Assembly (NCBI GenBank): GCA_024704765.1
Contig: JAKMXF010000349.1
Coordinates: 1 to 64,000 of the forward strand
DNA length: 64,000 bases
Reading direction: 5' to 3'
Source: Oopsacas minuta
Lineage: Eukaryota > Porifera > Hexactinellida > Lyssacinosida > Leucopsacidae
Positions 12,931-23,317 of this stretch are shown here, in pieces. Numbering within the stretch: position 1 is the first letter of the stretch; each line of letters opens with the position of its first letter. Below the pieces are notes generated by a model, which did not search any database, was not told the DNA's origin, and saw only the letters and a program-made list of their open reading frames with translations. The position numbers and the translations under genes are program-made.

Positions 12931-12947
12931 CATGGCACAGTGGCTTA
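12931..12947 (+). repeat. Left TSD (CATGG) and TIR of RAG1-like copy 1
   Basis: CATGG is followed by CACAGTGGCTTA. The first seven bases of the TIR equal the V(D)J recombination-signal consensus heptamer. A second block, AAAGAAT, begins 10 bases after the heptamer. Confidence 0.9.
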
Positions 12948-15900
12948 GTTGTAAAGAATTAAGAAATTATTTATAGTAATGCTTTCATTCCTTTATGGTT
13001 TTATTGTGTTTCTAAACATTCAAGTAGCATCCATTCCAATTTTCGAATCGTTTGGTAGCCCATTAGTCATGTAAATATGAACCAAAACTTTGTGGTTTTT
13101 AATGCTGAAATTCTCGTTTCGGAGAATTCAAAATATAAAAGATATTCACATTGATTCTGATTCTTTATAGAAGATATTAGCGATCTATTGTTTCGTCCAT
13201 TCTAGACAATTTTGCATGCTGATTTCAAATTTTGTATCAAATATATTCGAGACTGTGTACTTTTCATGTGAAGGATTGTTGTACCCAGGGTAAAAAATGA
13301 ATCCCATTTTTCCATAGATAAAATTTTGAAAGTGTCTGAAAAAAAAGTCAAGGAACGTCAAAGCGAAAATAATACCAGTTGTTGTTTGCATTTATACTAT
13401 GTTATATGAAGATGCAGGCCCCGAAACAGTGTGCAACTTTGATTTTTTGGTCACATTCTATTGCCTGTAATCGTTGCTATGGAAATTACTAAAGTGATAT
13501 CTGTAACTATGTAATTGAATACCCGTCTAATTCTAAATCACCTTGGAAATTACAGCCCAAAATTAGACATATATACGTGTGTGTATACGTGTACTTATGT
13601 TTCAATCATACACCTATATATTCTCATAGATAATGTATCCGTGATCAATGGCTGAACCAATTGCTCCGATGACATCCCCCGAATCCCGTCTCGATTTAGC
13701 AAGGATCCTGAAAGCAATGGCAATTGCGTCCAAACGACTCTCTGTTATCTTAGCGATCTCCATGGATGAGACGATACCAATCAGACCAAACTTTAATTGA
13801 TTCTAGGTAGGACACGAGATATGATTAGAACTTCAAAAAATCTCTTGGATTTTGCATGGAGAATGGTAGCATTCTGAAATTTTCTCAGAATAATTTATAG
13901 CTTCACAAGCCCTCAAAAAACTAAGTCCGTGCGCCAAAAGAAAGAACTTATCAATCTTTCAGTGCAACACTAGCGTTCACGCATCTCTAGTGTCCCAGAG
14001 TCTATCAGGTCCATCTCAGTAATCGAAAAAACTTATGAAATTACAATTGCAGCTCTTGCTTTGCAATTGTTGTGCAATGAAGAAGACAATCGAGAAGGAA
14101 GTATACTCTACTACGACAACTTTTGTTATCTAATGAAGTTCATTTTCCTACATATGAGAGGGTGGCCGATCGTAGAAATAATTCAGTACTACGAGGTATG
14201 ATTCAACTATACCTGAATCCTACAGCCCCAGTTGGTGTGTCTGTACCATGTGCTCAATTTGTCTATTATACATTTTGTAGACTTATGTCCACTCTACCGT
14301 CCCCTTCAAATGAAAATTTTCCTCTCCGATTTCAGATTGCTGATGGCTTAGATGGATCTGGAAAGCATACCGTATATAATCAACCAAATACGAATACGTC
14401 TACCAAATCGGTCATCCTATTTTGCTCCAAAGCAATAAACATTGTAAATTCTAGTGGAAAGGAACTTTGGAAAAACAACTGCCCGAATTCTCTATTCTCC
14501 CAACGTCCAATTTTCCTTCTTGTTGCCACAGAAAATCATGACAATATTCACCAATTTATGAAAGATATCATCAATCCCGAAACAGATCAAATGAAGGACC
14601 AAGGTTTCTATTTTGCCGATGATAAACATATATTTGTCGATGTTGTCCGATCAATGCTTGATGGTGAAATGGCAAGTATTTCCTCAGGAGCAGGAGGTTC
14701 AAGTTGCCGACTATGTACTGCAACGCAGAAAGAACTAAAAGATCGTGCTTGAATTTGGCAAGGCTATCCCATTAATAGAAACATTTCAGACACCATTAAC
14801 TTATTTGGAGAACTGGAAGACATTGATGATTTCTTTTCATTACCAACAAATCGAATATTTAACCTGACTCACCAACCATTGTAAACAATAGATGTTTTAC
14901 CTGCTTCTCCCTTATATTCCTATACGTGGATTTTTAGATGGTTTAATTTACTTGTGTACCGCTTGAATTGTAACACGTTCACATGGTCACCATCATCAAA
15001 AGAAATTAAAGACTCTATGATGGATGTGCGAACCATAGTTCAAGAAGCAACAGGTCTAAGAATTGACCAACCAGACCCCAAAGGAGGTTCTACTTCCACT
15101 GGTGGTGTGGCTCGAAGAGCTTTTTCAAATGATTCCAAGTTTATTGAATGCGCAATGTCTTTGGTTAAGATTGATCACAGGGACTCACTTTGTAAATTGC
15201 ACACACAATTATCTGACATTCTGAGAACCATAAATTCAGACAGAAAAATCAATACAGAATAATTGGGTAACCTTTGTACAGACACCTATTTCCTTATTCT
15301 TCAATCCTTTTCCTGGGTGAACATTACACCGACTTTACATAAATTACTAGCCCATTCTGAAGAAATACTAAGAGAGATGAATTTTGGGTATGGATTGAAA
15401 TGCTTTAGCGAAGAAAGATCCGAAGCCTGCAACAAATTAATCAGGAAATATAGAGAAAATCTAGCAAGGAAAACTTCCTTCAAGGATAATGTTGTTGATA
15501 TATTTGTCGGACTCTCAACTGAAAGCGATCCTGTGTTAATGAAATATCGATCGATAGTGGTGTGCGAAAAGTGCAGGGAACACGGTCATATCGGAAGAGC
15601 TAAGTGCTATAGAGACAATGCAACAGATTTATTAGAATCATCTATTGATAATATAGTCAAGGGCCTTATTATTGATACGATATTGTACAACCTAGTTTGC
15701 TGAATGTTAGTGAACAAATAATACAATAAATCATTCCTTAAAATAAGTGCTTATTGTTTTTATCCAGAAACTATTAGAATTGATATTTATATTAGGAAAA
15801 AGATATGAATAAATTCTAAAAACGCATTTAAAAGTATGAAGTACAAAAGCAAAAATTGAGTATGACGTCATTTTATAAAAATTATGAGTAATTTTGTATT

Positions 15901-16174
15901 TCTAACAGTTGTAATTGCTTCCATGGATGTGATATACTGTACCCAAATAACACAATTTATAGAGCTAACATTGTTAAACAATCAGATATTAAAGAAAAAC
16001 AAAATTCAGCATAAAGCTATGACATTAGAATATGATAGATAGAGACCTTATAAAAATTTTGAATGCACCAAATGATTCCTAGTATATGATAACCTATATG
16101 CTGATAATACATTATATATGTCTATCTCAAATGAAAATACCCATTCTTTCTAACTCCCATTTTAAGCCACTGTG
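12936..16174 (+). mobile_element. RAG1-like (Transib/ProtoRAG-type) transposon, copy 1
   Basis: The left end is CACAGTGGCTTA at 12936-12947; the right end is its exact 12-bp inverse at 16163-16174. The flanks carry the same five bases, CATGG, at 12931-12935 and 16175-16179. A 5-bp, GC-leaning target duplication and a CAC-start TIR are the established signature of Transib and RAG-type elements. The only gene inside is the RAG1-like pseudogene at 14036-15703; about 1.1 kb of 5' sequence is otherwise unassigned. No RAG2-like frame is present. Confidence 0.92.
14036..15703 (+). pseudogene. RAG1-like transposase, copy 1
   Basis: From about 14100 to 15703 one reading frame runs through the RAG1-like core, broken only by stops at 14750 (TGA), 14882 (TAA) and 15260 (TAA). 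Motifs in order: ADGLDGSGKH (Asp at 14342, aligning with RAG1 D600), RPIFLLVATENHDN, VDVVRSMLDGEM (Asp at 14660, D708), SCRLCTAT (the RAG1 CTLC zinc pair), GGSTSTGGVAR, TPTLHKLLAHSEEI (RAG1 FHKTLAHVPEI) and EACNKLIRKYRENLAR (Glu at 15422, E962). A C-terminal tail holds CEKCREHGHIGRAKC, a possible zinc knuckle. Upstream, ALALQLLCNEEDNRE (another frame) matches copy 2 but about 40 codons after it are deleted. The catalytic triad survives; the gene does not. Confidence 0.9.
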
Positions 16175-16179
16175 CATGG
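16163..16179 (+). repeat. Right TIR and TSD (CATGG) of RAG1-like copy 1
   Basis: TAAGCCACTGTG is followed by CATGG. Read inward from this end, the block AAAGAAT lies 18 bases after the heptamer, against 10 bases at the left end. Confidence 0.9.
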
Positions 16180-16993
16180 ATCCTGAAAGGGATAATTTGT
16201 ATCCCCATTAGATCTAATCAGTGATGTAGCCAAGAGCGAGCCTGGCAGCGCACGTGTCCTGCCAATCGACCTCCAAATTTCGCTATGGTGGAGAACTTCA
16301 TTAGGAGAATTGGTTACTACGAGGGGTACTCAATAACCTTTGAGCCTAAATATCAAAAAGCATCAATATTTATTTATTTTTACTATAATTGTTCGAAATA
16401 GCATCACTTAGCTTGAATACACTTGTTCATTCGTTTAAACCAAGCTTGAATAGCCCTTGAAATTCTTTTTCGTTGATGTCTCCGATCACTTTTCTGAGGG
16501 CTCCCTCAAGTTCAGAATTCGATGAAAAATTTCTGCCTTTAAGGTATTTTGTTATTCTAGGAAAGGGCCAGAAGTGGCAGGGTGCTAGATCTGGAGAATA
16601 AGGGAGGTGTAGCAAAATATGTAGTCCTGATTCTTCAATGAATTGTCTTGTCATTTTTGATGTATGAGAATTGGCATTAACGTGGTGCAAAAAAGTTCCC
16701 CTTAATCCTGTGTCAGGACGCTGTAAATTTATTGCTTTTGTGACTAGAGGCAAACAACTCTCTGTATACCAGGTTGAATTAATTGTCTTACCAGGTTCAA
16801 GAGGTACAACAGTTTTAACACCTGTTGTATTAAAAAAAATTGCATACATTTGTTTCTTGGTGTACTAGGTTCTGCGAACCTTTGTTGGGGCACCTTCTCC
16901 AATTTCACACCATTGACGGCTCTGCTGCTTTGTTTCTGGATCATAGTGATAGATCCATGTTTTATCACCAGTATTATCTTGAAACCATCTCTA

Positions 16994-18329
16994 CAGGGTG
17001 TCTCAAAAATCTTTTCCTCTTATGGATACAACTATAATATAGAGTTTCTTCGATAGATTCATCTAATTATTCGCCTATATATCCACCATTAAGTTTTAAA
17101 CATGAATTAATCCGCCTTGGCATCCCATCAACTAAATTCTGAAGTATCAACGGGCTAATCCCATTCCATATATATTTTCCAAATATTTTCTGAGCTGTGT
17201 TAAATTTGTAGCGGGCTTTCTCTTGCCTAGCCCTACTTGCATAATAGACCAAAGATTTTCGATGGGATTTAAATCTGGGGAGTTACTAGGCCAAACACCT
17301 TTCTCCCGAATCCAGGTAGATGCTCTGAAAGCCATTTCTGGGTCCTTATGGTTGTATATGCAAGGGCGCCATCCTACATGAAATTGTCTCGGACATCTTT
17401 CGACACATTTTCCTTTGGGTAAGTGGGGCTCTAGCCTTTCTACGCCTAAAGGTGGGAGACAACACTTCTCCAGGATTTCATTAATATAGTACTCGTATTC
17501 AATGAGCGTTTGGGGGGATGAAGTGTAGATCTGGTAGCCCTGCCGGTTCATCACTCCCAGACCATCATTTGGGGGGTTTTTGACTGATTCAACTGGGCTA
17601 ATGTTGTGCAGATTAATTTCCCAAACACGATCATTCTGCCTATTAGTCAGATGGAAAAACTCAAAAGTGCTTTCATCACTAAAAAGAACTCTTTCCCAAA
17701 CACGATCAGTCCATGTTTTGCGTTCCTGACAGAATTCTAGCCTCTTTACCTTTTGTTTTTCAGTCAATTTCGGGTATGAGGGTCTTTTATAGGCTTTTGC
17801 TCCGATTGTGTCGCGTAAATAACGGTGAATTGTGTCCTTACTTACGATCACCAACTTAGACGAGATATATTTCTCAAGATTTCGGGTTGAATTGTAGGGT
17901 TTCCCGATTGATTTTCGAATTATAATTTTCGGAATCCGGGAAAGCTTCGTCGGACGTCCAGACCGGGGCTTGTCATCAAGCAAATATCCAGCTCTATGCC
18001 TTTTACACCAGTTCCGAACTGTCCGAATTGTGGCTCCAAGAGTACTGGCGACTGACTTCTGTGTTGAACCCGCTTCAATCATGCCAATCGCTCGCTCACG
18101 AACAGAAAATCTCGGTATCATGACATCCATGTAGGAAATTTGTGAGGGTTGAGAAAAATATCGAAAATACAAACAGATTATCAAATAAGGAAATGAAATA
18201 TTCATTATAGTATTGGACTACTATAGACTAATAATAATCTGAAAAATGGTCGGTTAGTAAACAATACTGTTCGATATATAACGACTTCAATCGAAGGACT
18301 GAGGTGGAAAAAATTTTTGTGACAACCTG
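16994..18329 (-). mobile_element. Tc1-like element B nested in mariner A
   Basis: The left end is TA plus CAGGGTGTCTCAAAAATC at 16992-17011. The right end is a worn inverse (TTTTTGTGACAACCTG) ending at 18329, followed by TA. Same family as element A at 3743-5076. Confidence 0.9.
17067..18121 (-). pseudogene. Tc1-family transposase, copy B
   Basis: The Met at 18121 begins IPRFSVRERAIGMIEAG. The helix-turn-helix (STQKSVASTLG, TVRNWCKRHRAG), KPRSGRPTKL hinge and FSDEST (first catalytic Asp) are in one long frame to 17147. The region that should read QDGAPAH is out of frame between about 17390 and 17340 (it reads HVGWRPCIY), and the frame returns at GVWPSNSPDLNPIENLW. A last shift near 17200 moves the tail (LVDGMPRRINSC to a stop at 17067) into another frame. 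Two compensating shifts therefore remove the second Asp from an otherwise long open frame. Longest Tc1 open frame in the window, but inactive. Confidence 0.9.
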
Positions 18330-19039
18330 TACTGTTGCCATTGTTGAATCTTTTAAGCATTTGATGGCACCATTTTACTTGATTCTGCTTCTGTTCAGGA
18401 TGAAGCTGATGTGGGATCCAGGGGGCGGCACAAAGTTTACGTGGCTGAGGGGATTGGTGTAAACGGTGGCACTTCTCCGGGTGAAATGCCAATTTTGTGC
18501 TGAATCCCCTCATATGTAACATTTGGGTCTGCTATCACCATGTTCTCAATTGACTCAACAATTCCCTCTGTAACAGCGTATGGGGGTGGTCCAGGTCGGG
18601 GTTGGTCTTCAAGATGAAAACTCCCACACTTAAATTCTCTGTACCATCTTTTCACTGTTTCCGCTGATACCTTGTTATTTGGAAAGGCTGTACAGAAATT
18701 TTCGTGACATTCTTTTATTGTTTTCAAAAGTTGGAACTGAAAAGTATTATCGCACGAATATCACACCTTGATAACTGTATTGAGGATTTTGTAACTAAGG
18801 AATCCATAGATAATAAAACTACTGCTATCTGAAAAGTATACAAGATAAAGTTACAAGATTTTCAACGAAGTATATTTATCCCATGTTTATTCGAAACAAG
18901 TAATGGTTTACTTATAAAAGAGCTCGCAACATAGTCAGGCTCAAAACTTATTGAGTGCCCCTCGTACATATATAATGTCAGCTTGGCTGTGAATTACTAG
19001 ATTCTTAGACTTCAGGAATAGGACATGCTCCAGAAGTTC

Positions 19040-19375
19040 ACTAGACATTACTGCTGCCCCTCAACAAGCCCCTGTACAGTCAGTTCTGATCTTTCCGCTT
19101 CGAACCTTTTGTGTTCATTCAATAGTGACTGGTACAACGTATATCCAAGACTAGAGTATTCAAAAAATGATGTTGTTTACTGTTTTTCTTGCCGTTTATT
19201 TGGCACAACGGGAACCGGAAGGTCAGAATTAGCTTTCACTCATACTTCATAAAAGTAGTGCAAACATGCATTAGGGAAAATGACAGTTTACTAAAACATG
19301 ATAATTGCCATATTCATAAAGGGACCTTGTTTGTCCTGGAAAGCCTATGAAGAAAACAGTATTCCAAGGTTTCGT
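19040..19375 (+). pseudogene. hAT TTF-type zinc-finger fragment
   Basis: The motif WYNVYPRLEYSKNDVVYC-FSCRLFG, then AFTHTS and, after a frame change, KHALGEND and KHDNCHIHK, matches the TTF-type zinc finger at the N-terminus of ZMYM1/ZMYM5-like hAT transposases. Only this domain is visible; the pogo element begins 35 bp downstream and no later hAT domain follows it. It is a different copy from the hAT at 25175. Confidence 0.6.
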
Positions 19376-19409
19376 AGTTGATATGATATGCTCTTCAAGG
19401 GCACAATTA

Positions 19410-20604
19410 CAGTGGTACTTGTCTTGTACGACCACCTGGCGTTCCAACAAATATGGTCGTAAAAGATAGGTGGTCGTCGATCACAGGCTTCCTATAGCCA
19501 AATGTTTTTTATCTATACATCAACTATCTAACAATTCAATATGTGCACTAATGTAGTACTACAATGTTGCGAGTCAATATACCGGAAATATTTATTTTAT
19601 ATACTAATACTAATTATGTTAGTCTTGTTTGTAAACCAACTATCCAGTGTACTTTGCTTCAAGTTGCGCATCTTTAAATTCTCCACTAAATCTTCAGTCT
19701 TGATCATTATTTCAAGGAGACTTTCTTCATTATTAGAAAGAGAAAACTTCTTCAATTTTCCAATCATGACGCCTGCTTCTGTCATAGAAATTACTTTATC
19801 TGACCTTCCATTCTGATCTTCGTCACTATCCTCAGTTTCATCACTGTATCTTCTGTGTCATTTAAATCCACCCCCTTACTTTTTCTACATCTCCGTTTCT
19901 CAGTCATCTCTAGAGGTAGCAAAGGTAGCCAAGTTATTAGCAAATGTAGTAAATTGAGATAACGTTGTGTCATCTAGAATAAACTCAGTTTCTGTCATAA
20001 TCTCTTCAAAAGGTGAAGCTGAGATATCAGATTCTGAAGCCTCTATTTTCCTTTGGAAACCACACTTTGTGAAGCACTTTTGAATAGTGCTACTTGTTAA
20101 GCGACTCCATACATCTTTAATCCATAGAATGGCATCCAAGATATTAACTAGCCTAACCAATTCAGAAGCTGTGCATTCTGCCAATCAAGTGCCTTAGCAA
20201 TCTGTTCCTGTAGTTGATTTTCACAGATTGAATTATCCCAGCAGCTATTGGCTGCAGCTTCGAAGTTGTATTAGGCGACAGGGAAACCAATATCAAATTG
20301 CTTGCCTCAACGTCGGGATGTGAACTACAGTTATCAACAAACATTAGAACATTCCTGTTTTCAAATGAGAATTTCTGGGTTGTTCTTTTCACACAGCCTA
20401 CAAATATCTTAGATGTCATCCACGCCTATGTATTTACTTCATAGTGAACCCTGAAAACTGCAAAAATCGTGGTCGTTGATCCCGTTCTACAAATAGTCGC
20501 TCATTGAAGGCCAAAATGTATCGTAAACCATCCATGTCGGAGAAATAAGTCGTAAAAGGCAGGAAGTCGGTCATGGCAGGGGTCGTACAATACAGGTACC
20601 ACTG
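19410..20604 (-). mobile_element. pogo/Tigger element, internally deleted
   Basis: The ends are CAGTGGTACTTGTCTTGTAC at 19410 and the inverse GTACAATACAGGTACCACTG ending at 20604; 22 of 24 terminal bases match. TA flanks both ends (19408-19409 and 20605-20606). At about 1.2 kb it keeps only the C-terminal half of the transposase. Confidence 0.93.
19600..20430 (-). pseudogene. Tigger/pogo transposase, C-terminal half
   Basis: Starting at AWMTSKIF near 20420, the minus strand encodes NRNVLMFVDNCSSHPDVEA (second catalytic Asp), SLSPNTTSKLQP, then IAAGIIQSVKINYR where family members have LDQGII: the third Asp is lost. LLRHLI, VWSRLTSSTIQKCF and a KQSTLDSWF terminus follow in shifted frames. The CENP-B-type DNA-binding half and the first Asp are missing, because non-coding sequence lies between 20430 and the right TIR. 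This is a non-autonomous deletion derivative. Confidence 0.9.
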
Positions 20605-20745
20605 TAATATCCAAAAATGTTCACTACTGCAAATTTATTTGTGAAGTAATCCTATTTTGCAGTCAACAGGAAATTCACTTAAGAACGGGGGCGTGGTGTA
20701 GGAGGAAACGCGCTCTCTCACTTTAACTTGAATATTATTTTACTA

Positions 20746-22906
20746 CACTGGCCAACAACATTTTCTTGGCAGAAAAGTTGAGACTATTTCTAAGGTATAT
20801 CGGGATCACTGAGTCCGAAAATGGCACTAGTTCTGGCCAATTGACTCTACTTTTCGTGATATTGTAAAATTATGTCCTTCAGTATCCATGAATCTGTGTT
20901 CACTGATACTCTATAGTATGTATGTGTTACCTTATACCTAGAATTGAACGTAGGTAATAAGCAGATAATTTGAGATATAATATGATCTGAATACTTATCA
21001 ATCATGACGAATGTTCTCTTATACGGATTCCTCTTGTAAGGTTCTTGGGGGCAATCACGCATAAGGCTCCAACAGTAATCTGCCAACATGTGAGCGTCTC
21101 ATCTTCCTTGGTACCATTCCTCCATAGTCCTGATGTCTTGGTAGAATAGCTCGCCCTGTTCCTTGCTTAAATCACCAAGATTTTCAGGGAATCTCTCTAA
21201 ATGGCTATAGAGATAGTGAAGTTTTATGCTCATTCTGGTTCCCAGACTGTGGAAGTTCTTGAGCATGCCTTCGACCAGATTCTGATAGTTAGCCACATTG
21301 GTGTTGACTAAGAATCCCTTTACAACATCGACAAAGGAATACCACAGCGTAGCGTCAACTCCCGTCATGTGTGAGGCGAAATATTTATCTTCTATCAGTT
21401 TTCTGATTTGTGGCCCATCAAAAATTACTGCCTTAATATTTTCGCTACTCAGACCATGATATACTGAGCAGAGGTAGTTCAAAACAGGTACCATCTTTGT
21501 TCAATGCCTTTTCGAATTGTTTCATCAGTCCCAACTTGATATGCAGTGGGGGTAGGATGATATGGTCATGGCTAACTAGTGGTTGGTTAATGATATTCTT
21601 TTCCCCCACGGAAATCTTTTGACGAACTGGCCAGTTCTTCTTTTCCCAGTGCACCTCATCCGCTCTACTGTCCCCAAACAAAGAAAGCATGGGTATTAAG
21701 TGTAATCACTTTGCTGTCCTAACAGAATATTGACCATTTTCAACTCTACACACGCGGTCCAGTTATGTTCATCATAACACTGCTTTTGTAGGACCATCTT
21801 TACAGTTGCATAATGCTCTTTAAAGATTATTGAATGGCCGATCGGAACACAGGCAAATTTGTTACCAATATGCAGCAACACACACTTTAGACTCCGTTTA
21901 GAGCTGTTGATGAATAAACGCCACTCATTCGAGTTGTATTGGGACAGTCCCATTGCTGAGAGAAGTCCTGGGATGTTATTACAAAACACGAAACCGCCTT
22001 CTTCACTGAAATAGCGAATAAGTTCTTCGTCTCTGCATCGGTAATAAGTTATCCTAGCTTCACTGTGGAGAATATTGGTGTTCACTGAGACGGGAAGCCA
22101 GGATCTCTGAAGCATCGTTTGACAAGCCTAAGTCTCTCACTAAGTCGTTGTGTTGCCCTGTGTGAAAGGCTCCGCTTTACTTATCTGTAACAACTCATAA
22201 CAGCTATTGCTGCAGTATGTGCTGTCGGATGATTCAACATTTGCCTCAGTAAATGCAGTATCAGGTAAGGAGGTAAAAAGAGGCATCTGAATTTCGCTGC
22301 AATGTGGAAATAGACGTCTTGCAGCATGTATGCAGGATATTGCCACGAATTATTTTTCTGTCGGTTCCATCCAGATATGTTAATCATGTAGAAGTAGCAG
22401 TCATCGAGTGGTTCTTGGGCTCTCGCCAAACCATTGCTACCCCAAATTTCATGGATTGGGCTTTCCTTGGGCCCATAGGCGGAGGGTTTCGGTGCAATAT
22501 TTGCACACTTTGTGAGGGCTCCATGACTTATCCTGATCGCCTACTTTAATACCTAAGTGAGCCTGATAGGATACTTTGGTGACATCTCTAACATTAAAAC
22601 GATGCTCCTATGCCATATATTCATCACAAATATAGCAAATGACATCAGGATCATCGAGGCAACCACGTCTATGCGCTTTGAATCCATAAAAGGTTCATGT
22701 TGTAAACAAATAGTAGCAAATGCTGATATAAACATACAAACCGAAAGTTTTGTTAGTACTACCTTAAAATTTGAGCTGCTGTAATATCTAGAAAACTAGA
22801 GCCATTTCAGCAAAACTAATAGTATTTTGGATTCAGCAACCCCGATATACTTTAAAACGCTCCAACAATCTGAGCCAAGAGATAGAATGTTTTTTGTTGA
22901 CATGTG
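20746..22906 (-). mobile_element. Unclassified DNA transposon with ~115-bp inverted repeats
   Basis: 20746-20860 and 22790-22906 are inverted copies of one another. The best block is GGTATATCGGGATCACTGAG against AGTATATCGGGGTTGCTGAA. Both ends begin CAC(T/A) and (T/C)CAACAA and are flanked by TA. The pseudogene at 20847-22705 fills the space between. I know the protein family from many arthropod genomes but not its superfamily name. Confidence 0.78.
20847..22705 (-). pseudogene. Multicopy uncharacterised protein of the 20746-22906 element
   Basis: From the N-terminus on the minus strand: HRRGCLDDPDVICYICDEYM and DQDKSWSPHKVCKYC (paired cysteines, likely zinc ligands), LDDCYFYMINISG, ITYYRCRDEELIRYFSEE, FCNNIPGLLSAMG, EWRLFINSSKRSLKCVLLH, DSRADEVHWEKKNWPV, LPPLHIKLGLMKQFEKAL, FDGPQIRKLIED, KGFLVNTNVANYQNLVE, MSIKLHYLYSHLERFPENLG, EQGELFYQDIRTMEEWYQG and MLADYCWSLMRD. 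This order matches a repetitive family annotated in arthropods as uncharacterised proteins. Function unproven; the flanking inverted repeats suggest a transposase. Stops and at least five frame changes break it. Confidence 0.8.
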
Positions 22907-23317
22907 TATAATATAGGTAGATTAAGTTCTCCGAAGCTGCCCTTCTTTCGTACTCTAGTCAACTCCGCTTAAGGGGCAACATCTTCACCGAAGAAGGACA
23001 ATAATATTTGGAAGTATTTTTAGTTTATATTACTCGTACTGTGAGTTACAACATGTTTCGTTATAGAACAATAACTTTGTTTTACCAATTTTGTGTAATA
23101 TATTCTTTTATAAGCGTGCCCACTAGAAATTTGAGCACTACACCCCTGCTTAAGGGGACATTCGCAAACCCCCTGCTCTGAACTATTCAGTGCTCCATCC
23201 AGGTAAAAATCGACAATCAGTTCTTCCTGTACTAACAATTCATGATTCTAAAACTACAAATACAATTAAACAATATCTAAAGGAGTCAGATCTTGTAACC
23301 CCAGCAACTTAGAACTA
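22907..23317. other. Unassigned spacer
   Basis: A+T-rich sequence between two transposons. It has a few minus-strand codons without recognisable motifs and no repeat or signal that I can support. Confidence 0.5.

Larger units (their letters stand above)
16427..18745 (-). pseudogene. mariner (SETMAR/Mos1-type) transposase, split
   Basis: On the minus strand the N-terminal half lies at 18745-18335: KTIKECHENFCTAF, AETVKRWYREF (helix-turn-helix), EDQPRPG, then WIPHQLHPEQKQNQVKWC and KRFNNG. The Tc1 is inserted right after this. Coding resumes below 16990 with the YHYDPETKQQS-type segment (frame-shifted), GVKLEKVPQQRFAEP and HHVNANSHTS (second Asp region; the usual HDNA is altered to HVNA). YSPDLAPCHFW follows, where the third Asp of DD34D is His. 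With two catalytic positions mutated, several frameshifts and an insertion, it is dead. Confidence 0.9.
16320..18964 (-). mobile_element. mariner element A, split by Tc1 element B
   Basis: The ends are CGAGGGGTACTCAATAA at 16320 and its inverse TTATTGAGTGCCCCTCG at 18948-18964, each next to TA. A Tc1 (16994-18329) is inserted in the middle of the transposase gene. A second copy of this mariner starts at 63690 with nearly the same end. Confidence 0.92.
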
